Made by a program: the position numbers and the translations under genes. From Pseudorhodobacter sp. MZDSW-24AT (GTDB lineage: Bacteria; Pseudomonadota; Alphaproteobacteria; Rhodobacterales; Rhodobacteraceae), in the NCBI RefSeq assembly GCF_002794355.1, contig NZ_PGOI01000008.1:248001-312000 (forward strand): a stretch of 64,000 nt of DNA, in the 5' to 3' direction. The notes under the pieces are model-generated. The model did not search any database. It worked only from the letters and a program-made list of their open reading frames with translations, and was not told the origin of the DNA. Of this stretch, positions 1-8,779 are shown one piece after another (within the stretch, counting starts at the first letter, position 1; each line of letters opens with the position of its first letter).

Positions 1-2
1 AG

Positions 3-422
3 CTGCGCCACAGTCCCGCCAGCCGTCTTGGTCAGACGGCGCGCGCGCATCCGGTCTGGGTGCTTCACGGCCCCGACGCCCCGCAGGAGGCGCAACAGGC
101 GTGGACGGCCACCGGGGCCCGACTGATGCTCTGCCCGGTTGCCGAGGGCCATCTGGACCTTGGCGCGGCGCTGTCACAGCTGGCCGCGCAGGGTCTGACC
201 CGCATCCTGAGCGAAGGCGGCGGCACCATCGCGGCGGCCTTGATACAGGCCGGGCTGGTGGACGATCTGATCCACCTGACCGCAGGCAAGATCATCGGCG
301 CAGAGGGGACACCCGCCTTGGGGGCCTTGGCGCTGCTGCGCCTTGCCGATGCGCCCCGTTTCCGGCGGCTGGCGCAACGCAGCCTAGGCCAAGACATGCT
401 TTGCCACTGGACCCGCGCCTGA
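3..422 (+). CDS. ribD: RibD C-terminal reductase domain, 5'-truncated by the window edge
   Basis: This is the tail of riboflavin biosynthesis protein RibD, whose C-terminal domain reduces the ribosylamino-pyrimidine intermediate with NADPH. The open frame runs in from the left edge. Visible are the RibD_C signatures ILSEGGGTIAAAL, near residue 70 of the fragment, and LVDDLIHLTAGKIIGAEG after it. The zinc deaminase domain would lie left of the window. It faces the next gene convergently with a 12-base gap. A stand-alone RibD_C-type reductase cannot be excluded without the upstream part. Confidence 0.8.
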   Translation: MRHSPASRLGQTARAHPVWVLHGPDAPQEAQQAWTATGARLMLCPVAEGHLDLGAALSQLAAQGLTRILSEGGGTIAAALIQAGLVDDLIHLTAGKIIGAEGTPALGALALLRLADAPRFRRLAQRSLGQDMLCHWTRA

Positions 423-434
423 ACCCTCCACGGG

Positions 435-1244
435 CTATTGGCGCTGCAAGACCCGCGCAATGGCGGGCGGGGGCATCCCGTCGAACGTGCCCCAAACCCG
501 GGCCACCTCCCCTTGCTGCCACAAGGCAATACCCACACGCCCATCGGGATGGAGCGCCACCGCGCCTTGGGTCACATCGCATTGGTGCGGCTGGCAGCCA
601 CTGGCGGTGATCCAGCCGGCCTCCTCTGTGAAAAAGGTGGCAACCGAAATGATCCGCTGCGCTTCCTGCAGCGCATTTGGCCCCAACAGCGCCGTCAGCC
701 GGGCCGTTTGTTCGGGCGCCGCCAGAAACTCGGCCGGATGGCGGCCAATCCAGACGCGCGCCGGGGCGTCCACGCCAACGCCGCTGGGGGCCGATGCCAA
801 GGCCTGCTCACGCACGGCAGCACTTTTGCCATCCCAGTGAAAAGCCACCTGCCCTTCTCCGGGCCGCATCGAAGGCATGGTCACGATCAGAGACTCGGCA
901 TCCCATGTCACCTCGGCCAGATCCGAGCAGGTTCCAAAACGATCCGACAGCCGCACAAGGCCCGGCCGCGTGTCCAGCCAAACGAATTCCGCCGGGCACA
1001 TGCTGCCCCCCGATGACACCGACAGCAGCACCACATCCCCCAGCCGCGTGCCAAAGGCCGCATAGGGCATCCCGTCGAACACAAAGCGCTGGCCGCCAAT
1101 GGTCAGGACGGAATGAATGTCGTCACGGCTGAGGATCGCCGGACCCGAGGGCGTGTCGATGCGCTGCGCTGCATCCTGCGCCAGCAGCGGTGCCGATCCT
1201 CCAAAAGCCAATGCCAAAGCAATCGCGCCTGCCAGCCGTTTCAT
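435..1244 (-). CDS. Exported protein of unknown function
   Basis: A 269-aa protein with a clear signal peptide (MKRLAG followed by an Ala/Leu core and a likely cut after PLLAQ, residue 23). The mature part holds single Cys residues in SSGGSMCPAEF, RFGTCSDL and the CQPHQC pair, which could form periplasmic disulfides. I do not recognise a catalytic motif. It starts 6 bases after the ruvB stop, with an AAGGA Shine-Dalgarno about 9 bases upstream, so it is probably the last gene of the htpX-ruvB transcript. Confidence 0.7.
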   Translation of the reverse strand: MKRLAGAIALALAFGGSAPLLAQDAAQRIDTPSGPAILSRDDIHSVLTIGGQRFVFDGMPYAAFGTRLGDVVLLSVSSGGSMCPAEFVWLDTRPGLVRLSDRFGTCSDLAEVTWDAESLIVTMPSMRPGEGQVAFHWDGKSAAVREQALASAPSGVGVDAPARVWIGRHPAEFLAAPEQTARLTALLGPNALQEAQRIISVATFFTEEAGWITASGCQPHQCDVTQGAVALHPDGRVGIALWQQGEVARVWGTFDGMPPPAIARVLQRQ

Positions 1245-1250
1245 CTGCGC

Positions 1251-2282
1251 CTATCCTTCCGCGAAAAGATCACCCTGCCCCGGCACCTTTGGTGCCTCCA
1301 GTCCCAGATGCCGCCACGCCTTCGCCCCAAGCATCCGCCCGCGCGGCGTGCGCAGGATCAGCCCTTGTTGCAGCAGATAGGGCTCGATCACCTCTTCGAT
1401 GGCATCGCGCGGCTCGCTCAGGGCCGCAGCGATGGTTTCCACCCCCACCGGCCCGCCGCCATAATTCTCGGCCAGCAGCACAAGATAGCGCCGATCCGCG
1501 CCATCCAGCCCCAGCTTGTCCACCCCCAACCGCGTCAGCGCGCGGTCAGCCAAGGCGCGGCTGATGCGTCCCCCCTCCTCCACCAAAGCGAAATCCACCA
1601 CCCGGCGCAGCAGCCGCCCGGCAATGCGCGGCGTGCCGCGCGCGCGCCGCGCGATCTCCAGACAGCCCTCCGGCTCCGCCTGCACACCCAAAAGCCGCGC
1701 ACCGCGGCTGACGATCTCGTGCAACTCGCCTTCGGTGTAGAATTCCAACCGGGTGGGAATGCCAAAGCGGTCGCGCAGCGGCGTTGTAAGCAAGCCCAAC
1801 CGCGTGGTCGCCCCCACCAATGTAAACGGCTGCAGATCGATCCGCACCGTGCGCGCCGCCGGACCCTCGCCGATCACCAGATCCAGCGCGAAATCCTCCA
1901 GCGCCGGATACAGCACCTCTTCAACCACCGGGGAAAGCCGGTGGATTTCATCGATGAACAGCACATCGCGCGGTTCCAGATTGGTCAAGATCGCCGCCAA
2001 GTCCCCGGGCTTGGCCAGCACCGGGCCACTCGTCATGCGAAAGCCCACCCCCAATTCGCGCGCCATGATCTGCGCCAAGGTGGTCTTGCCAAGGCCGGGG
2101 GGGCCATGAAACAACGTGTGATCCATCGCATCGCCCCGCATGCGCGCGGCCTCGATGAAGACGCGCAGGTTGGCGCGCGCCTCGGCCTGACCTATGAATT
2201 CCTCAAGCCCCTGCGGGCGCAAGGCGCGGTCAGTGTCTTCGGGCAGGCGCTCCGGGCGCAGGGCGGGGTCTGGTTCCAACAT
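1251..2282 (-). CDS. ruvB: Holliday junction branch migration ATPase RuvB
   Basis: A 343-aa AAA+ motor that drives branch migration of Holliday junctions with RuvA. The Walker [10 protein letters not shown] sits near residues 60-68 and the Walker B is [11 protein letters not shown]. The winged-helix DNA-binding C-terminus ends in TPRGR and a short tail. I chose the internal ATG giving [16 protein letters not shown], because the open frame extends nine residues further upstream with no homology-like sequence. It is separated from ruvA by htpX and a 3'-end element, so ruvA and ruvB may not share one transcript. Confidence 0.95.
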   Translation of the reverse strand: MLEPDPALRPERLPEDTDRALRPQGLEEFIGQAEARANLRVFIEAARMRGDAMDHTLFHGPPGLGKTTLAQIMARELGVGFRMTSGPVLAKPGDLAAILTNLEPRDVLFIDEIHRLSPVVEEVLYPALEDFALDLVIGEGPAARTVRIDLQPFTLVGATTRLGLLTTPLRDRFGIPTRLEFYTEGELHEIVSRGARLLGVQAEPEGCLEIARRARGTPRIAGRLLRRVVDFALVEEGGRISRALADRALTRLGVDKLGLDGADRRYLVLLAENYGGGPVGVETIAAALSEPRDAIEEVIEPYLLQQGLILRTPRGRMLGAKAWRHLGLEAPKVPGQGDLFAEG

Positions 2283-2326
2283 GGCGGAACAATCCCCGAA
2301 CGCGCGCACTTTGGCAAGCGGTCAGA

Positions 2327-3256
2327 TCAGACCCACGGCCCCGACTTCGGCCCCGACCGCCCGCCTGCGCGCGGCACCGATGACCGTGTCATGGCCGCCT
2401 CTGCCCTGCCCGCCCGTCGCACAGGCGGCATCGCCTCCAGCGCGGCAATCCGGTTGGCCGTGTTGGGATGGGTGGAAAACAGCTTGTCATGGGCATGGGC
2501 ATGCAAAGGGTTGATGATGAACATATGCGCAATCGCCGGATTGCGCTCGGCCGCGTTGTTGTCGATGCCTTTGGCGAAAGCCTCGATCTTGCGCAGCGCA
2601 TCCGCCAGCCAACGCGGCTCGCCACAGATCTCGGCCCCCACCCGATCGGCCTCATATTCGCGCGACCGCGAAATCGCCATCTGCACCAAAGCCGCCGCCA
2701 AAGGCGCGAGAATCATCAAAGCCAAGGTGCCGATCACGCCCCCCGGACGCTCGCGGTCGCCGCCGAAGAACAGCGCGAAATTCGCCAGCATGGAGATCGC
2801 CCCGGCAAAGGTCGCCGTCACCGTCATGATCAGCGTGTCACGATTGCGGATATGGGCCAGCTCATGCGCCATCACCGCCGCCACCTCCTCTTCGGTCAGC
2901 CGCCGCAGCAGCCCCGTCGTCGCCGCCACCGCCGCATTCTCGGGGTTGCGCCCGGTGGCAAAGGCATTGGGCTGGTCGGTCTCGATGACATATACCTTGG
3001 GCCGCGGCATGCCCGCCCCATCCGCCAGCTGGTTGACCATGCGCACCAACCCCGGCGCGCTCCTCTCATCCACCGCCTTGGCGCCCGTCATCGACAGCAC
3101 CGCCTTGTCGGAATTCCAATAGGCAAAAACATTCATGGCCGCCGCCAGCACAAGCGCGACCGCCGCCCCGCCCGTTCCGCCCAGCATGGCCCCAAGGCCC
3201 ATGAAAAGCGCGGTCAAAGCCGCCATCAACATGCCTGTCTTCACATAGCCAGCCAT
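2327..3256 (-). CDS. htpX: HtpX-type M48 membrane metalloprotease
   Basis: A 309-aa membrane zinc protease that degrades damaged inner-membrane proteins. Two hydrophobic segments lie in residues 5-45, the zinc motif HELAH at 131-135, and a downstream YEADR supplies the third ligand glutamate (about 202). Two more hydrophobic stretches sit around 145-195. The C-terminus is an Arg/Gly/Pro-rich tail of about 25 residues that looks family-atypical. It lies between ruvA and ruvB in the same direction, with 44 bases to ruvB and 127 bases from ruvA. Confidence 0.93.
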   Translation of the reverse strand: MAGYVKTGMLMAALTALFMGLGAMLGGTGGAAVALVLAAAMNVFAYWNSDKAVLSMTGAKAVDERSAPGLVRMVNQLADGAGMPRPKVYVIETDQPNAFATGRNPENAAVAATTGLLRRLTEEEVAAVMAHELAHIRNRDTLIMTVTATFAGAISMLANFALFFGGDRERPGGVIGTLALMILAPLAAALVQMAISRSREYEADRVGAEICGEPRWLADALRKIEAFAKGIDNNAAERNPAIAHMFIINPLHAHAHDKLFSTHPNTANRIAALEAMPPVRRAGRAEAAMTRSSVPRAGGRSGPKSGPWV

Positions 3257-3320
3257 CGGGTGCCCTTTCTGTGTTGCCTCAGGATATGGGCAGGCCCACC
3301 GAGGCTGAAAACCCCCATGA

Positions 3321-3379
3321 CCTTTATCTTGGCCAAAATATCCCGGGGGGACGCCGCAGGCGGGGGGGCAGAGCCCCCC
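3321..3379 (-). repeat. 3'-end element downstream of ruvA (ATATTT/CAAGATAAAG type)
   Basis: Reading on the minus strand just after the ruvA stop, there is a perfect GC hairpin (GGGGGGC, loop AGA-equivalent, GCCCCCC; 3363-3379), then GGGATATTTTGGCCAAGATAAAG ending at 3321. The same hairpin-plus-tail order occurs after proS at 62762. It probably terminates the ruvCA transcript. Confidence 0.7.
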
Positions 3380-3383
3380 TTTC

Positions 3384-4082
3384 TCAGCGCGGGGCCAGCA
3401 CGCGCAGCGCCTTGCGGATCAAGGTGCCGGTGTCCGCTTCCGGCTCTTCGCCTGCCACTGTCGCCACAGCCTGGGCTGCATCGCCTTGCCCGTAGCCAAG
3501 GTTGAGCAGCGCCGAAAGCGCATCGGCCGTGATGGCCGCCCGTCGCGCCGGGGCGTCATCCGCCTTGGCAGGCGTTTTCGGCGCCGCCCGTTTGCGCGGC
3601 GCATCCGCGGCCGCGATCTCTTCGATCACCGCCGCATCCACCTCAGCGCGCGCCGACAGGCTTACGCCCGCCGCCATCACCGAGGGCGCCTTGGCCTTCA
3701 GCTCCAGGATCACCCGCTGCGCGAGCTTTGGCCCCACCCCCGGCGCCGCCTGCACGGCGCGGGCATCCCCCAGCGTGATTGCGCGTGCGACCCCTTCGGG
3801 CCCCAGCGCCCCCAAAATCGAAAGCGCGGCCTTCGCCCCCACGCCTTGCACCGTCACCAGCAGACGGTGCCATTCCTTCTCCAGCATGCTCGGAAAGCCG
3901 AACAATTGCAGCAGATCCTCGCGCACCACCAGCTCGGTATACAATGACACCGGCTCGCCCAAGACTGGCAGGCCCGCCAGCGTGCGCTCTGACACATGCA
4001 CGATATAGCCCACGCCGCGCACATCGATCAGCACCTCGCCCGGCCCGCGCCAATCCAACCTGCCCGAAATCTTCCCGATCAT
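3384..4082 (-). CDS. ruvA: Holliday junction DNA helicase subunit RuvA
   Basis: A 232-aa four-way-junction binding protein. [11 protein letters not shown] begins the OB-fold domain. Helix-hairpin-helix motifs follow around [17 protein letters not shown] and [20 protein letters not shown] Lys/Ala-rich linker then leads to the C-terminal RuvB-contacting domain ([17 protein letters not shown]). The start overlaps the ruvC stop by four bases (ATGA), which fixes it; the open frame extends 60 residues upstream inside ruvC but those residues are not RuvA-like. Transcribed and translationally coupled with ruvC. Confidence 0.95.
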   Translation of the reverse strand: MIGKISGRLDWRGPGEVLIDVRGVGYIVHVSERTLAGLPVLGEPVSLYTELVVREDLLQLFGFPSMLEKEWHRLLVTVQGVGAKAALSILGALGPEGVARAITLGDARAVQAAPGVGPKLAQRVILELKAKAPSVMAAGVSLSARAEVDAAVIEEIAAADAPRKRAAPKTPAKADDAPARRAAITADALSALLNLGYGQGDAAQAVATVAGEEPEADTGTLIRKALRVLAPR

Positions 4083-4591
4083 CCTGCCGCCCTTTTCACT
4101 GCAGCCTGCAACCGGCCCGAGGATTGCACATGATGCGCATGGCAAATCGCAATCGCCAAGGCATCGGCGGCGTCCGCCCCTTTGATCACCACCCCCGGCA
4201 GATGCAGCCGCACCATATGGTCCACCTGTTGCTTGGCGGCATGGCCGACGCCCACCACGCATTTCTTCACCGCGTTGGGGGCATATTCCCCCACCTCCAG
4301 CCCGAACTGCGCCGGAACCAGCAGCGCGATCCCCCGCGCCTGCCCCAGTTTCAAGGTGGCCACCGCATCCTTGTTCACGAATGTATGCTCCACCGCCGCC
4401 GTTTCCGGCTGCCAGATCCGCAGAACCTCTGTCAGCTGAGCGTGCAAGCTGCGCAGACGCTCGGCCAAGGTGCCGTCACCCCCTTCGGAATGGCAGATGC
4501 CATTGGCGACATGGGTGATGCGCGCGCCCATCACATCGATCACACCCCAGCCAAGGTTTCGCAACCCCGGATCGATTCCCAAAACCCGCAT
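4079..4591 (-). CDS. ruvC: Holliday junction resolvase RuvC
   Basis: A 170-aa endonuclease that cuts Holliday junctions. Acidic active-site candidates are D7 ([16 protein letters not shown]), E68 ([11 protein letters not shown]) and D140/D143 ([12 protein letters not shown]), in the usual order for the family. The start is the ATG giving MRVLGIDPG; an upstream in-frame codon would add 14 residues not seen in RuvC proteins. First gene of the ruvCA unit, with a LexA-like site 49 bases upstream. Confidence 0.95.
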   Translation of the reverse strand: MRVLGIDPGLRNLGWGVIDVMGARITHVANGICHSEGGDGTLAERLRSLHAQLTEVLRIWQPETAAVEHTFVNKDAVATLKLGQARGIALLVPAQFGLEVGEYAPNAVKKCVVGVGHAAKQQVDHMVRLHLPGVVIKGADAADALAIAICHAHHVQSSGRLQAAVKRAAG

Positions 4592-4639
4592 GCCCGCCCT
4601 TGCCCCTGTTTTGTGAAAATCTTTCTTGACCAAGGGCTA

Positions 4640-4654
4640 GCACGAAAGGGGAAC
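4640..4654 (-). promoter_or_regulatory. Candidate LexA (SOS) operator upstream of ruvC
   Basis: On the minus strand this reads GTTC-CCCTTTC-GTGC. Alphaproteobacterial LexA sites follow GTTC-N7-GTTC, so this has one mismatch in the second half. The position, 49 bases before the ruvC start, and the DNA-repair function of ruvCA fit SOS control. Confidence 0.4.
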
Positions 4655-4864
4655 ATAGGCCAAGCCCTTCCCGAAATCCGGCGACGCGCGCCGCAAAACA
4701 GGTGCCGCGCGTCACGGGTCTGTTACGCAGGTGCAGCAAAAGCGACCTTCCGCAGATCACCCGCGACGCAATCGCCGCCAAGGCCGCCAGAGCCTTAAAA
4801 TTAAGGTAAAATTGCGGCCTCCTCCCATGCAGGCGCTGCATGGCTGCCATGCCAATCGCTCCAC

Positions 4865-4893
4865 TTGCTTTGCATATGCAGCATCGTTATGTG
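4865..4893 (+). promoter_or_regulatory. Candidate promoter of the DUF1127 gene
   Basis: TTGCTT at 4865-4870, a 17-base spacer, then TATGTG at 4888-4893, 56 bases before the start codon. The -35 box is good and the -10 box weak. DUF1127 genes are often stress-induced, so an alternative sigma factor may use this region instead. Confidence 0.35.
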
Positions 4894-4948
4894 GCAACGC
4901 GAGGGCAAAAATGCCTCTCCAGTAAGCAGTTTAAAAAGGATAACCGCC

Positions 4949-5152
4949 ATGGCCGCCTATGAGACGACCCGCACGGCGCCGTTCGGCGCCATCTCGATTT
5001 TCCGCGCCGTTCAAGGCATCGGCAGCATGTTCGCTGCTGTCTCCGCTTGGAACGATGCCCGCATCACCCGCAAGGCCCTGTCCAAACTTTCGGACCGTGA
5101 GCTTGACGATATCGGTCTGTGCCGCGGCGACATCGAGAGCCTGACCCGCTGA
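4949..5152 (+). CDS. DUF1127 small protein
   Basis: A 67-aa protein ending in the DUF1127 core, LSKLSDRELDDIGLCRGDIESLTR. The Arg/Lys-rich helix before it (DARITRKAL) is typical. In Rhodobacter relatives such proteins act in RNA turnover and stress responses, but that is family knowledge, not read from here. The ATG at 4949 is preceded by AAAAGGA at good spacing. It is monocistronic, closed by a strong terminator at 5198. Confidence 0.88.
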   Translation: MAAYETTRTAPFGAISIFRAVQGIGSMFAAVSAWNDARITRKALSKLSDRELDDIGLCRGDIESLTR

Positions 5153-5197
5153 TCCAAGGGCGCACCCGCTCGCAATCAGCCCTCTCAGCCGAATGCC

Positions 5198-5231
5198 AAA
5201 GGCCACCGAGCAGCGCTCTGGTGGCCTTTTT
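5198..5231 (+). terminator. Rho-independent terminator of the DUF1127 gene
   Basis: AAGGCCACC pairs with GGTGGCCTT across a short loop, with a run of five T at the end. The stem is about 12 bp with one bulge. It starts 45 bases after the stop. The A-rich left flank may also serve the opposing gene. Confidence 0.85.
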
Positions 5232-5262
5232 GCTGCGCTGGGACCGCCGGGCGCGGCGCGGC

Positions 5263-5628
5263 TCAGCCGTCCAGCCGCGCCAAGGCGCCGATCTGCCCTG
5301 CAAGCGTGGCCGTCAGCGGATCGGCTTGCATCAGCCAGCCCCCGATCCGTGCGACCCCGTCCTGCGCCAGCAAGCCAGCCACGCGCATCTCATAGGCCGG
5401 TCCGCCAAGCTCATACAGAACCAACGCTTTCAGCACCGTGCCGAACATCAACGCGATGACAAGCGGCCGCAGGACCGGCACGCGCCAAAAGCGCCCGCGT
5501 CTGGTGTTCTTACGGCTGTAGAAAGAGCGCCCCAAAGCGCCCTCGGCCTCAAATCCATAGCCCTTGGCGCGGGCCTTCTGGATGCGTTCGATGCGATTGT
5601 TGAACTCAGCGATGCCTGGGTCATACAT
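5263..5628 (-). CDS. Small membrane-associated protein, unknown function
   Basis: A 121-aa protein. The N-terminal third is polar (MYDPGIAEFNNRIERIQKAR) with a Tyr/Arg/Lys-rich stretch (SFYSRKNTRRGRFWR), then one transmembrane helix near residues 57-75 (LRPLVIALMFGTVLKALVLY) and an Ala/Gly-rich tail. The ATG at 5628 has GGAG seven bases upstream. An upstream GTG would add five residues. It resembles uncharacterised small proteins of Rhodobacteraceae; no function can be given. Confidence 0.65.
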   Translation of the reverse strand: MYDPGIAEFNNRIERIQKARAKGYGFEAEGALGRSFYSRKNTRRGRFWRVPVLRPLVIALMFGTVLKALVLYELGGPAYEMRVAGLLAQDGVARIGGWLMQADPLTATLAGQIGALARLDG

Positions 5629-5734
5629 GACCAAACTCCACACTCATACACCCCACGAGACCATCCTAGGGCAGAAATGTGGCGTCGCCGCGGCGCTTTT
5701 CTCAGAGCCTTGGCAACAATCGCCGGGCTTTGTC

Positions 5735-6850
5735 TCAAATCCGGCGCATCACAAGCGTGGACCACTCTCCGATGTCCTCACGCCCCACCGGCTCGAAACC
5801 AGCCGCGACATAGGCGGCAGTCACGGTTTCGGCCTGCACCACCAGCAGACCCGACAGGATGCACAATCCCCCTGCCCCCAGATGGGCCGCCATCGGCGGC
5901 GCCAGCTCGATCAGCGGACCCTTGAGGATATTGGCAAAGACCAGATCAAAGGGCGCGGCCTCGGCAAGGCGCGGATGCGCAAAGCCTGCGGCCTCCATGC
6001 ATTCGATCCGGCCTTCCAACCCGTTGATCAACACATTCGCCCGCGCCACATCCACCGCCACTTGGTCGATGTCGCTGGCCAGCACCAAAGCCTCGGGCAG
6101 CACGGCCGCCGCCGCCATCGCCAGAACGGCGGTGCCGCAGCCGATGTCGGCAACACGGGCGGGGGCAAAGCCTTCGCTGAACAGCCGGTCAAAGGCACGC
6201 AAACATCCCAGCGTGGTGCCATGATGCCCGGTGCCAAAGGCGACCGTCGCCTCAATCTGCAACGCCACCCGATCCGGCCCCAGCCCGGTCGCCCGCTCGG
6301 CATCATGGCTGCCAAACACAAAGAAGCGCCCCGCCTCGACCGGCGCCAACTCGCGCCGCACCTTGGCCACCCAGTCGATCTCCGGCAGTTCGGAAATCAC
6401 AAAAGGCTTTGCGCCATGGGCACTGCCCAGCTGATCCAGCATCGCGGCATCGGGCTCCTCCAGAAAATAGGACCCCACCTCCCACAGACCGGAGTCATCC
6501 TCGATTTCAAACGCGCCAACGCCATAAGGCGCGGGTTCCATCGCCTCGATCGCTTCTGCAAGCGCTTTGGCAGCCCCCTCCCCCGGCAGGGTTGTCAGCG
6601 CGGTAAAGGTGCGCTGTGCATGCTCCGTCACGGTGAAGGCCGTCGCCCCGAAAGCCTCGGCCAGCACATCCAGCACCGCGCCATTCGGCGCTTTGGCGAA
6701 CAGGGCCACCACTCGGGCAAGACCGGGCGTCTCGGCCTCGTCGTAAATCTCCACCTCCATCGGTTCCGGCTGCATCCGCTCCAGCGCCTGCGCCAAGGCT
6801 TCGGCGGCATCGTCACCGGCAATCGTGGTCAGGGCGGTATAGGTGGGCAT
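5735..6850 (-). CDS. prmA: Ribosomal protein L11 methyltransferase with duplicated N-terminal domain
   Basis: PrmA methylates ribosomal protein L11 with SAM. The 371-aa product has the methyltransferase core at residues 163-371: motif I VADIGCGTAVLA (233-244), the PrmA-type ATVAFGTGHHGTT (201-213) and VFANILKG (304-311). Residues 2-79 and 81-157 are two copies of the N-terminal substrate-recognition domain: TYTALTT..G..AAEALA versus TFTALTT..G..AAKALA. About 32 of 77 positions match in my gapless hand alignment. Related proteins are near 290 aa, so one domain is extra. The second copy looks more canonical (GVGAFEIEDDSGLWEVG). No frameshift joins them. Confidence 0.88.
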   Translation of the reverse strand: MPTYTALTTIAGDDAAEALAQALERMQPEPMEVEIYDEAETPGLARVVALFAKAPNGAVLDVLAEAFGATAFTVTEHAQRTFTALTTLPGEGAAKALAEAIEAMEPAPYGVGAFEIEDDSGLWEVGSYFLEEPDAAMLDQLGSAHGAKPFVISELPEIDWVAKVRRELAPVEAGRFFVFGSHDAERATGLGPDRVALQIEATVAFGTGHHGTTLGCLRAFDRLFSEGFAPARVADIGCGTAVLAMAAAAVLPEALVLASDIDQVAVDVARANVLINGLEGRIECMEAAGFAHPRLAEAAPFDLVFANILKGPLIELAPPMAAHLGAGGLCILSGLLVVQAETVTAAYVAAGFEPVGREDIGEWSTLVMRRI

Positions 6851-6881
6851 GGCAAAACCTCTGGCAGTTGCGCCTCAGGGC

Positions 6882-8063
6882 CTAGCCGCCGCTGCCAGTG
6901 GCGTCAAGGCGACTGCGCGCATGGCGTGCCGCCAGCACCCGCCACATCACCCCGGCCAGACGGCGTGGCCCCAGATCGGCGTAATCCATCTCACCCGCCA
7001 AAAGCGCCAGATAGCGGCGTTGCAGGTGATCCGAACCGGCGAGGCTGCGCAAAAGCCGTGGTTGCAGCGCCGGGTGATACACCAGCTTCGCCAAAAGCCG
7101 CGCCCGCACCAGCTCGGCCCGGACCGGACCCATCCGCCTGTGATAGCGCTGAAACGCCGAGTCCGGCGCGCGCGCCCGAAGCGCCTCCACCGCCGCCTGC
7201 CCTGCCATCTGGCCCGAAAGGATGGCCCAACCAATGCCCTCGCCCGTGATCGGATCGACCAGACCCGCCGCATCCCCTGCCAAAAGCACGGATCCCCGCC
7301 CTGCCTGAGGCCGCGACGTGCCCGACGGCAGGTGATGCCCCTTGATCTTTACCAGTGCCGGATCCACGCCGCGCGCGCGCAACCAAGCGTGAAACCGGGG
7401 GCGCAAATCCTGATCCTGCACCGCCAGTCCGCCGATGCCCAAGGTGCGCCCCTGCGGCTTCGGGAAATCCCAGCCATAGCCCCAAGGCAGCGCTGTCAGA
7501 TCCAGCTCGGTCTCCGGCCCCGGTGCGCCCGGCACCTCGGCTTCCAGCGCAAAGCCCATGCTGCGCAGGTCCGGCCCGCCGCCCAAAAGCGCGCGCGCCA
7601 CCGCCGAGTGAACGCCATCCGCCCCGATCACCACCGCCGCTTGCAACACCTGCCCATCGGCCAGCGTCACCCGCCCTGCCTCGGGAGCACAGTCCATCAT
7701 CCGCTGGCCGCAGCAATCCACCGCCCCCGCCGCGATGGCCCGCGCGCGCAAGACCGCGTCAAAGCCGCTCCGCATGGTCATGTAAATCGGGGGCGCTGGT
7801 TCCACCCGTGCCACGGTGGCGGTGCCGCTGGAAAACCGCACCGCGCGGCTGACATGAAACAGATCCTGCGGCAGGTCGCCAAAAACCGCGCGGGCATATC
7901 CATAGGCCCGCGCCGTAACCCCACCGCCACACAGCTTGTCGCGCGGGAAAGCCGCCTTGTCGATCAAGGCCACCCGCAGCCCGGCGGATGCGGCGGTGAT
8001 CGCGGCGGCCGCACCCGCAGGCCCGGCCCCGATCACCAGCACATCCAGTGCGGGCTGCGGCAA
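6882..8063 (-). CDS. Geranylgeranyl-reductase-family FAD-dependent oxidoreductase
   Basis: A 393-aa flavoprotein. The FAD-binding GxGxxG is VLVIGAGPAGAAAA near the start. KLCGGGVTARA follows, and VLLAGDAAGLVDPITGEGI is the second FAD motif typical of the geranylgeranyl reductase/lycopene cyclase-like superfamily. The substrate is unknown; no photosynthesis genes are nearby. The start is uncertain. I use a TTG at 8063, just past the msrA stop; another in-frame TTG at 8123 lies inside msrA. Probably cotranscribed with msrA. Confidence 0.75.
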   Translation of the reverse strand: MPQPALDVLVIGAGPAGAAAAITAASAGLRVALIDKAAFPRDKLCGGGVTARAYGYARAVFGDLPQDLFHVSRAVRFSSGTATVARVEPAPPIYMTMRSGFDAVLRARAIAAGAVDCCGQRMMDCAPEAGRVTLADGQVLQAAVVIGADGVHSAVARALLGGGPDLRSMGFALEAEVPGAPGPETELDLTALPWGYGWDFPKPQGRTLGIGGLAVQDQDLRPRFHAWLRARGVDPALVKIKGHHLPSGTSRPQAGRGSVLLAGDAAGLVDPITGEGIGWAILSGQMAGQAAVEALRARAPDSAFQRYHRRMGPVRAELVRARLLAKLVYHPALQPRLLRSLAGSDHLQRRYLALLAGEMDYADLGPRRLAGVMWRVLAARHARSRLDATGSGG

Positions 8064-8065
8064 GA

Positions 8066-8722
8066 TCAGGCCGAAACGCCGGTGCCAATCGGGCAGGTCA
8101 CACCCGTGCCGCCGATCCCGCAATAGCCGTTCGGGTTCTTCTCAAGGTATTGCTGGTGGTAGTCCTCGGCATAGTAGAACACCGGGGCGGGCAGGATCTC
8201 GGTGGTGATCGCGCCCCGCCCTGCCGCCGTCAACGCGGCCTGATAGACGGCCTTGCTGGCCTCGGCGGCCTCGGCCTGCGCAGGCGTGTAGGTGTAGATG
8301 CCGCTGCGGTAAGTGGACCCCACGTCATTGCCCTGACGCATGCCTTGTGTGGGATCGTGGTTTTCCCAGAACAGCTTCAACAGCTGCTCGTAACTCACCA
8401 CCGACGGGTCATAGATCACCCGCACCACCTCATTGTGCCCGGTCAGCTGGGTGCAGGTTTCCTTATAGGTCGGGTTCGGCGTGTAGCCTGCGGCATAGCC
8501 CACCATCGTCAGCCAGACGCCGGGCACCTGCCAGAACTTGCGCTCGACGCCCCAGAAGCAGCCCATGCCGAACATCGCCTCTTCCATGCCCTCGGGCACG
8601 GGGGATTTCAGCGGAATGCCGGAAATGAAATGCGTCTCGGCGGTCGGCAGCGGCTCTGCCCGCCCGGGCAGCGCGTTCTTGGGGTCAACCATCTGCGTCT
8701 TGGCGCGGTCCATGAAGAACAT
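8066..8722 (-). CDS. msrA: Peptide methionine sulfoxide reductase MsrA
   Basis: A 218-aa enzyme that reduces methionine-S-sulfoxide in proteins. The catalytic motif GCFWG is at about residues 53-57 ([15 protein letters not shown]). The family segments [20 protein letters not shown] and [19 protein letters not shown] follow, the latter with the usual resolving-Cys region near the C-terminus ([13 protein letters not shown]). The ATG at 8722 has AGGAGAG upstream. The length is slightly above the compact form, with an N-terminal extension common in proteobacteria. Confidence 0.95.
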   Translation of the reverse strand: MFFMDRAKTQMVDPKNALPGRAEPLPTAETHFISGIPLKSPVPEGMEEAMFGMGCFWGVERKFWQVPGVWLTMVGYAAGYTPNPTYKETCTQLTGHNEVVRVIYDPSVVSYEQLLKLFWENHDPTQGMRQGNDVGSTYRSGIYTYTPAQAEAAEASKAVYQAALTAAGRGAITTEILPAPVFYYAEDYHQQYLEKNPNGYCGIGGTGVTCPIGTGVSA

Positions 8723-8779
8723 CTTGAAACTCTCCTAATGCCAGACTCGATATATAGGAACGATCGCCCGAACCGCCAC

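Larger units (their letters stand above)
4592..4948. other. Divergent intergenic region between ruvC and the DUF1127 gene
   Basis: 357 bases with no convincing gene. It holds the candidate LexA site for ruvC (4640-4654), a short AT-rich patch around 4796-4812, nested small palindromes (ATGCAG...CTGCAT near 4828 and TGCATATGCA at 4871-4880) and a candidate promoter for the DUF1127 gene. Confidence 0.5.

Noticed and set aside
1113-3122. A 669-codon open frame on the plus strand across ruvB and htpX
   Set aside because: Spans two well-supported genes on the other strand and has no coding signature.
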